64,000 nt of DNA from Gentiana macrophylla (taxonomy: Eukaryota > Streptophyta > Magnoliopsida > Gentianales > Gentianaceae): contig CM047808.1 of assembly GCA_026214975.1 (NCBI GenBank), positions 59,112,583-59,176,582 of the forward strand, in the 5' to 3' direction. The position numbers and the translations under genes are program-made. Under the pieces are notes generated by a model that was not told the DNA's origin, ran no database searches, and was given only the letters and a program-made list of their open reading frames with translations. This document shows positions 56,820 to 64,000 of this stretch, piece after piece. Position 1 is the stretch's first letter. Each line of letters starts with the position of its first letter.

Positions 56820-58310
56820 TTGTGTTAGCCTTCCAAGGGAACAACACTAGTACATCTCTTCTTGATCAAGAACACAATTGACTTTAAGTGAAATTTCAGC
56901 ATGGAGATTTTTGAGGAAATACGAGGAATAAAGCTCTCGACTCCTCTTAATACCTTCCAATTTTGATAGACATTTCTTATGTCGGTCAAGGATTTTTCCA
57001 AATAAAGTTCTATTCCATTTCTTGGCTTCTTTCTTGAAGTCTCAAACATAGAATGAATATCTCCATGGAAGCTGCATTGTTGTTCCACAGATATTTCAAA
57101 ATCTTGGTGTTTGTGCCAAACTCTTTGAAATAGAATGAGTTTGGATTTTTCTTTCTCCGCAGATAATGTATTTGAGGAAGATGTCTAAAATAAGTCTTCA
57201 GGTACGCATCGATCCATGAGGTGGTGCACCAAGATTGATCCACTTTTTGTATTATTTATGTTTCATGAGTGGCACCATCCAAGTAAATCATGGGACAGTA
57301 AAAGGGATTTCCAAAAGGAGGAAGCATTGTGTCATTTGCCAGAACTTATTTGCATTAAAACCTCCAACAAGTCTTCCTCATTTTTTTCCTAGAATATGAC
57401 TTGGTTCATGTCCTCAATCAAACACCAAGGATGATGGAAAACATTAGAGAGTCTTTCAAGGCACTCCCAGAGTTTATTTCTGACAGTAGATGTGGGAGAG
57501 GCGTAAATAAGATATATAAATGATTCAACTCTTCCATTGTGAGTGATCACCAAGTTAAGACAGTGATTAGTATAGGAGATGATGTGTGGAGATATGTTTG
57601 CTTCATTCTAAAAACACCATAGCCCTCCTATGTAACCCTTAGCTTCAACAACAAAGACTTTCGTAGAAGTACACTTCGTCAGAATAATATTTTCTCTCTA
57701 GATTCCGTATCTGATTTCCATATAAAAAGGATATCAGGCTTCGTATTTGAAAGGATTAGACATAGATGCTTAAGAAAACCCGCAGAGCTACCACCGCGAC
57801 AATTCCTTGCTAGTAGACGCATTATAATTGTTTAAGATCTTGTGGAGATATCCTCCACTGCTTCATCAAATAAGGGATTGACCCCAACATTATCCACAAA
57901 CATCGAATTTCCTCCCAACTCTGAGAGTTATTTTTCAAATAGTCATCTTGTTTCATAATCAAAACAATATGCTCTCTTTCCAAAATTTTGATGACATCGG
58001 GCTGCTCCAAGGTTAGGCCGTGGGCTTGGTATTTGCGCCAACTTCGACAATAGGTGTTCTTGGGATAAATTTATTTTTTGATTTGGGTTCTTTTGTGCTG
58101 GGTAGTCCCTCGATCTAGATTTGAGTCTTGTCCCTTTCTTTTAGCAGACTCAGTTGCATTGCAGGCCTCTCACTATCGGTAGCTCTGGGTGGTTTATGAG
58201 AAGACCCTACAGCTTATTTTACTATTTTCTTTTTAAATTTAGTACATATTTCTGCATGCTTTGATATTTTTGTTGTTACTCCCGCCTCATGGTAGGGACC
58301 AAATTAACCT
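56820..58310 (-). pseudogene. LINE (L1-type) ORF2 fragment, endonuclease region
   Basis: Minus-strand phrases fit the endonuclease part of plant L1 ORF2: GGLWCF, EANISPHIISYTNHCLNLVI, IYASPTSTVRNKLWECLERL, HHPWCLIEDMNQV (in place of the usual GDFN), all between about 57370 and 57650. HLMDRCVPEDLF-like and KSKLILFQRVW lead to QQCSFHGDIHSMF (about 57040-57080) and SRKKPRNGIELY. The RT domain is absent. Stops and frameshifts are frequent; cut at both ends. Confidence 0.75.
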
Positions 58311-58315
58311 CTCAT

Positions 58316-59731
58316 TGTCACGGATTTTATCTAACAAAGCAAACAAGTAATAAAATTTATAAATCCGTATTCCCAAGTGTAGGATCAGAGCATAGCGATT
58401 AATACCGAGTCGGTCACAGGAATCGGGTATCTAGTTCATTAATTTTCCTAAGGTTGTTACTACTAAAACGAAACTAACAAAATGAAAAGATAAATTGACA
58501 GAGGATTGTCACCCAAAGCCGTGAAGGATAAAAGCAAAAATTAATAAATAAAACTATAAACGAAAAGAACATAAAACAAGGATACATGGGGTCAAACAAT
58601 ATACAAACCAAGTGATTTCGATCCTAGTTCATCTCATGATTTTAATTCAATATTGCGGTTTCACCTATCAAAGGTATGAATTTCTACTCTCGTAGATAAC
58701 TCGCCTATCAATCTCTCATCTCTCGATATATCGGATTGACGCTATCAAAACAAGGTGTAAGATCTCTCAATCTAGCAACCTAGATATCTAACCTATCAAC
58801 TCTCGTTATGTCAAGATTAGAAATCCCATCTTCCCTTTTGGTGATCTAAGGTTTACACCGACTCTCGTCATACGGTAAACATCAATAACAATTCATCTTC
58901 CGATATTGATTGCATAGCACATAAGCATAGGGAGATACAAAACGAATCAAAGATCATAAAGATAAACAAAGGATTGAATAAATTAAAAGATAAACTCACA
59001 TAGTTTGTACATTGGATGATCTCCATGAATCACAAATAAAACAAAAGCATCCTAATCTAACCCGGATCACCCGAGCACAAGGCTCGGGTGATCGGCCTTG
59101 AAACTCTCAGAAAGCGGCTGCTGTCATGAGAAAATCTGATGTCAAAACTTGTGTGTTTGGGTTTGGGCGCCGCCGCTATAAATAGGAAAATAAGTCGGCT
59201 AGGTCAAAAACTAGGTTGGTTGTGCTTAAGTCGCCGCGGACGCCCGTCTCGAACACTTGACGCCGTCCAACTTTCGTGGACGCCAGCACGCCGCCCAGCC
59301 TCTCGCCCAAACTCTCTGCTCAAAATTCTTCTCCTGGACGCCGCCCGATTCAAAATGGACGCCACCCACTCGGACGGGACCTCGGACGCTCGCTCAACTC
59401 TCTTTTCTTCCAAATTCATCTTGATCTTCATTCCAACTTCATCTCTATCTCTTCCTTCCATGCAAAACATCACTTGAACATCTTTTAAGCTCCTTTCACC
59501 TCATGCAAGCGTACCTACATCACGATAAAAACATGCAAAATGTAACATCTTACATCTAAAGATATTTATCCAATAAAATCACATAATTAACCCGATTTTG
59601 CACTTTAATACTTCTAAAACTCATTTGCTCAATATTTCAATATAAAGCTCGATTTCTATGAGAAACATACGAATATGGAGGAAATTGATATAAAATATAT
59701 CCTTATAAAACGTACAAAATCACCCTTAACA
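58316..59731 (-). repeat. 3' LTR of element H
   Basis: 1416 bases, TGTCACGGATTTT to CACCCTTAACA. The first 870 bases match 63127-64000 closely, with a handful of substitutions and small indels. The distal part contains several GGACGCC words (59278-59365). Confidence 0.92.
59065..59093. other. Perfect hairpin in the H LTR
   Basis: GATCACCCGAGC, five-base loop ACAAG, GCTCGGGTGATC: a perfect 12-bp stem. Repeated identically in the right LTR at 63873-63901. Confidence 0.85.
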
Positions 59732-59770
59732 ACTCCCCCACACTTAAACCTTGCTCGTCCCGAGCAAGAC
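59732..59770 (-). other. Polypurine tract and hairpin of element H
   Basis: Minus strand: CTTGCTCGGGACGAGCAAG (8-bp stem) then GTTTAAGTGTGGGGGAGT directly before the LTR start TGTTAAGGG. A second similar purine tract, TTTAAGTGTGGGGGAGGG, lies at about 60800-60820. Confidence 0.85.
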
Positions 59771-60313
59771 AAAACATAATCAAGACTCGAGACACATATA
59801 AACATTTATGCAACCATAAAGCATATTCAATAGTTTAGAGGTTCACCCAAGTGTGTGTGCATAGCCATAATAAATTTCCACTAAATCCACACTTGAAATT
59901 GATTCAAGCAAAACTAGCCAACATCCCATTTAGAATAGCAATAAAAAAAGATTATAACATGCACCTCACAAAACATACATATTCGAAAAGAATGATAGAG
60001 GGTATTTAAGACCTTTCTGACATACTCAGAGGATAATCCCTACAACATATCATTCAGTTTATACTGGGGATAGTTAGAAGATAACTGAGGTTTCCAACCA
60101 TCTTTTCACAATACTATTCGCTAATTTTTCTTTAAGATCAACTTAATTCCACATATATAGCATATGCCCTCATTCCCAGCAATAGGACGTTTCGTGATAA
60201 CACCCTAGCTGGACTACTATCATCAGCAAGTGGGAGCTATTGAACCTCATAGTGGTATAGACATTTCGTGATAATGCCCTACCGCACTCAAATCATTGGC
60301 GCTACTTCCAACA

Positions 60314-60314
<1 letters not shown>

Positions 60315-60384
<70 letters not shown>
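60315..60384. repeat. (TA)n microsatellite
   Basis: About 70 bases of uninterrupted TA inside element H. Confidence 0.95.
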
Positions 60385-60386
<2 letters not shown>

Positions 60387-60829
60387 TATTCATATTATCC
60401 ATCTTAGATTGGTATACAAACTTTAAATGATATCCCTCCTATCACATTCAAACCTTCAGATATTCACAGTATGTCATACTTTAATTCTAAACACAAACTA
60501 TTAAAATTTTCAAAATCCGTATGTACGCAAAGAATCATGCGATAATCATCAAAAATCTCTAATCAAATGGGCATAGCTCTAAAATATAGCTCATCATTTA
60601 CTATGGCACGTGAAAAATAGTGTTTGGTGAGACATCTAAATTTACTAAATATGCAAAATAACGCACCAATGATTTAAAAACTCAAATAAAGATATGCCTT
60701 TGCTCACTTGGGACAAAACAAACAAAATTTTTAAAAATTTAGCACTCTTTCATAGAAATATAATAGTATGGCAAATGAATGTAGATACATGAAACTATTT
60801 CCCTCCCCCACACTTAAACTACAACATGT

Positions 60830-61600
60830 CCTCATGTTGTGCAGAATTAAAGAAAAGATAAAAAACTTAGCTGATTGTAGTTCGAATAAGGGAGCAGTTC
60901 TGGAAGTGGCCAGAGATCCAATCCAGAAACGCTCGATGAAGTCGGTAAATAGCACAATCGCTATCGACAATATCCCGCGCACACTTGAAAACATGGCAAG
61001 ATCTCGGGACACGGGGAATATAACATATAAAGCACAAAATAGAATCGCTTCAGATGGAAAAATCAAACAGGAAAGTATGTAACATCTAAGCGCCTAAACA
61101 CAATCGAACGGAAGTTTGATATAAGCACAAAAAGAAATAAAGCCACGTAAGCTTGTAGAATAATATAGACCACATGTGCAAACATGTAAACATCAAACTC
61201 CAACTAATAATGATAGAGGATTATACATGGAAAATAAGTCATAGAGATTTTTCAAATTAAGCCCATATAAAGATGGAACATATACATGGAACATTACAAA
61301 ACAGTAGGTCTAGGTGCAACTACATGAAAAAGATATTACAATGCAATCTACATGATAAAGTGGTAGCGCATGCCAGTTTCGACAAAGAATTACCTCAAGA
61401 AAATAAAAGAAAAATAGAAAACAATGCAACTAGATGACATGCAACTAAATGATATGCAAAAATAAAAGAAAATAAAAGAAAGAAAACTAGCCCACTCATT
61501 TGCAACACGACATGTATATAATAAACGCCTCACCAAATAACGATAGTTTACTTATAAACGAAGATTATTCATTTATATGCAGCAGGTAGACGCATTAAGA
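60830..61600. other. Non-coding part of element H
   Basis: Short frames at 60731-61082 on both strands are shadows with no known domain. Sequence is AT-rich with no gag or pol motif. Confidence 0.5.
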
Positions 61601-61613
61601 CTCATCAAAGGTG

Positions 61614-61852
61614 ATAGCATTATGGAAAACCAACAGTTAGCTATACTAAACAGATATAACTCATAAGAAGACATGGTAGCATACGGAAAACCGACAGTAG
61701 CTACCCATATGAGTTACAAAAATAACAAGAAAACACATAGGTCTCAAAGCTCACAGGATTTATCACAACGATATGTAGCATACGGAAACCGACATTAGCT
61801 ACTAAAGAACAATAAGAACAGTTATAGCATACGAGAACCGACAGTAACTATA
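61614..61852. repeat. Four copies of a 27-base dyad motif in element H
   Basis: TAGCATACGGAAAACCGACA and GTAGCTA in variants at 61614-61644, 61677-61703, 61776-61802 and 61823-61852. Each has outer TAGC/GCTA and inner CGG/CCG inverted arms around AAAA or AAA, so each could form a small hairpin or bind a dimeric protein. Spacing is irregular. Confidence 0.8.
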
Positions 61853-61941
61853 ACATGCATAGATGAATCATGACACCCTAGATAGACGACAACAGGAACA
61901 GCATAAGTCATATTAGAATCACGTCTAGCTAGGTGAATTAC

Positions 61942-62215
61942 TCAACATGGATTGCAATAGATGAAAAGAAAACCATAACGGTGAAAGAACAGGACATCTA
62001 CGCATATACACAACGGCCACAGAGGCTCACAATAAAACATCCATGTCAATTAATGAAGCATGTATATAAAGATTAACCAATTATTTAACATGGATCAATA
62101 GATGGAACGATGTAAACATGCAAGTTCAGAACATCTACGTAGAAATAACTAGCCACAGAAGCTCATATGAAAGGATCCACGCCAAATAAATCGTGTAAAA
62201 ATCAAGTCAAGAAAA
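61942..62215. repeat. Two diverged copies of a ~140-base unit in element H
   Basis: AACATGGAT..CAATAGATG, ACATCTACG, GCCACAGA.GCTCA and a following ATCCA word appear in the same order at about 61942-62073 and 62086-62215. Confidence 0.65.
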
Positions 62216-62225
62216 ATTGGAACCT

Positions 62226-62410
62226 GAACGTGCGTCCACTCATACCAAACGGGCGTTCTCCTGGAAATTTTGCACTGGACGGGCGTTCAATGAGCCGAAC
62301 GCCGTCTCGACTTCGTAAAATCGAACAGAGTTGAGCAAAATCGACGGACGGCGCATCTACTAGCCAGGACGCCCGTTCACCTGCATGTTATGGACTGGAC
62401 GGGCGTTCGC
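62226..62410. repeat. GGACGGGCGTTC motif cluster in element H
   Basis: GGACGGGCGTTC at 62277-62288 and 62397-62408, a variant AACGGGCGTTCT at 62248, and GGACGCCCGTTC at 62367-62378. Each lies in a TGGACTGGAC- or GCACTGGAC-type context. Related GGACGCC words occur in the LTR (59236-59390). No coding frame. Confidence 0.7.
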
Positions 62411-63106
62411 TTACCTCGTCCACACATCGAATTTGCACAGAAAAGCAGGAAAAACACAGCAAACCCTAAATAGATCATCAATTCACAACAAACCAGAACG
62501 CATACAACAGCCACGGATAAATTTAAGCACAGAGGGCACTAGGTTACAGATTAGGTTACACTTCACGTTTCACAAATCGAGTAAAAAACTTTTTGCACAT
62601 TCTTAACCCAACGGTCATCGAAACACGGCAAAAATAAAAACTCTCAACTTGTGTGACGCTACTTTTATTGAAAACTACCTAAAAAGACACGGAAACATAA
62701 ACCTAACCCTAAACTACGAAAAATTTAAAATGTAAAAACAGAAACCCTAAAAACGTGTTGAAATCTTCTCGAGCCCAAAATGGAAGGGAAAACAATGATT
62801 TTGACCTCGAAAACGGCACTAAACGGCCTATGGCGGTTCACCATGTCGTCGGCGCCGAACGAAGCTTTTCGAATTGGGGTCCCGCTCCAAACGGACACTC
62901 GATCCAAAGTTACGCCAAAATACTAACGAATGCTAAAACGATCCCTTTATCCAAAAGTTCAATCGTTAAAAACGTGGAGTCGATAATTCAACCTCGATGT
63001 CTCCTAATCAATGTAGAAACTAGAAAGGATAGAAACAAAACCTATCTATTTAAAACTTCAGAACAAAAATAGAAAAATTAATAGAAACTAGACAACCGCA
63101 TCGATT
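62411..63106. other. Leader region of element H
   Basis: Downstream of the primer-binding site on the minus strand. The frames seen (62725-62907 minus, 62755-63072 plus) have no known domain. Probably packaging/untranslated leader, inferred from position. Confidence 0.4.
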
Positions 63107-63123
63107 CCCGCAACGGCGCCAAA
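63107..63123 (-). other. Primer-binding site of element H
   Basis: Minus strand TTTTGGCGCCGTTGCGGG right after the 5' LTR; same type as in element G. Confidence 0.85.
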
Positions 63124-63126
63124 ACT

Positions 63127-64000
63127 TGTCACGGATTTTATCTAACAAAGCAAACAAGTAATAAAATTTATAAATCCGTATTCCCAAGTGTGTAGGATCG
63201 AGCATAGCAATTAATACCGAGTCGGTCACAGGGAATCGGGTATCTAGTTCATTAATTTTCCTAAGGTTGTTACTACTAAAACGAAACTAACAAAACGAAA
63301 AGATAAATCGACAGAGGATTGTCACCCAAAGCCGTGAAGGATAAAAGCTAAAATTAATAAATAAAACTATAAACTAAAAGAACATAAAACAAGGATACAT
63401 GGGGTCAAACAATATACAAACCAAGTGATTTCGATCCTAGTTCATCTCATGATTTTATTTCAATATTATGTTTCACCTATCAAAGGTATGAATTTCTACT
63501 CTTAGATAACTCGCCTATCAATCTCTCATCTCTCGATATATCGGATTGACGCTTATCAAAACAAGGTGTAAGATCTCTCAATCTAGCAACCTAGATATCT
63601 AACCTATCAACTCTCGTTATGTCAAGATTAGAAATCCCATCTTCCCTATGGTGATCTAAGGTTTACACCGACTCGCCATACGGTAAACATCAATAACAAT
63701 TCATCTTCCGATATTGATTGCATAGCACATAAGCATAGGGAGATACAAAACGAATCAAAGTTCATAAAGATAAACCAAGGATTGAATAAATTAAAAGATA
63801 AACTCACATAGTTTGTACATTGGATGATCTCCATGAATCACAAATAAAACAAAAGCATCCTAATCTAACCCGGATCACCCGAGCACAAGGCTCGGGTGAT
63901 CGGCCTTGAAACTCTCGTAAAGCGCGCGTTATGAGAAAACTGATGTCAAAACTTGTGTGTTTGGGTTTGGGCGCCGCCGCTATAAATAGGAAAATAAGTC
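63127..64000 (-). repeat. 5' LTR of element H (incomplete)
   Basis: Starts TGTCACGGATTTT and matches 58316 onward; cut by the window end, where about 540 more bases are expected. Confidence 0.92.

Larger units (their letters stand above)
58316..64000 (-). mobile_element. Non-autonomous LTR retrotransposon H (no pol), runs off right edge
   Basis: Left LTR 58316-59731 and right LTR from 63127 (incomplete) flank 3.4 kb without gag or pol. The primer-binding site at 63107-63123 and the polypurine tract at 59732-59748 both read on the minus strand, so the right LTR is the 5' one. The TTTTGGCGCCGTTGCGGGAA primer-binding site and the hairpin/AAGTGTGGGGGAG tract are of the Athila/Tat kind. Size and lack of coding fit a LARD-like element. 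Confidence 0.9.

Noticed and set aside
59139..59477. Open frames on both strands in the H LTR
   Set aside because: They lie inside an LTR, overlap the GGACGCC word cluster and show no domain.

Overview
The window is nuclear DNA from a flowering plant, probably a eudicot. Almost all of it is LTR retrotransposons inserted beside and inside one another, with one recognisable piece of a host gene. Evidence for a plant: Ty3 elements of the Tat type with an archaeal-type RNase H and an antisense extra ORF, a SIRE-like Copia element with a second ORF after pol, TGGCGCC-type primer-binding sites, and a split gene for a plant SSUH2-like/DnaJ-type cysteine-rich protein. I cannot name the species. Almost every coding region is broken by frameshifts and stops. 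LTR pairs differ largely by small indels, so part of the damage may be consensus error.

Layout. 1-3045: 5' part of a Tat-type Ty3 element on the minus strand (element A; LTR 2550-3045). 3395-3765: possible hAT-like MITE fragment. 4093-5434: first two exons of an SSUH2-like gene; the expected last exon is not seen. 5500-5946: two poly-A retroposon tails. 6070-27100: a low-copy-looking region, possibly one large DNA transposon, marked by a field of TTCACT microrepeats (7395-9300, resuming at 14205) and inverted GACAATAAGGACA motifs at its ends. Into it are inserted a complete small Copia element (B, minus, 9564-14082, perfect 5-bp target duplication) and a complete Tat-type element (C, plus, 15681-25859).

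27487-34517: 3' part of another Tat-type element on the minus strand (D: integrase C-terminus, antisense ORF, tandem 126-bp repeats), ending in a 100-N scaffold gap. 34618-56244: a SIRE-like Copia element (E, plus; gag, pol, second ORF, 3' LTR) split by two later insertions. These are a Ty3 element whose left end is an inverted copy of its own 3' end (F, 36321-42704), and a non-autonomous Athila/Tat-like element (G, 47923-54486) that sits inside E's second ORF.

56245-58310: LTR debris and an antisense LINE fragment. 58316-64000: a non-autonomous LTR element without pol (H, minus), with an internal array of small dyad motifs, running off the right edge.

Working together: the parts act as transposon modules (gag, protease, RT/RNase H, integrase; LTR promoters; primer-binding sites and polypurine tracts). 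I see no host operon or pathway and no clearly new enzymatic system. The most unusual items are the TTCACT repeat field, the inverted 3' end of element F, the antisense ORF of element C with its own TATA box, and the structured repeats in elements G and H.
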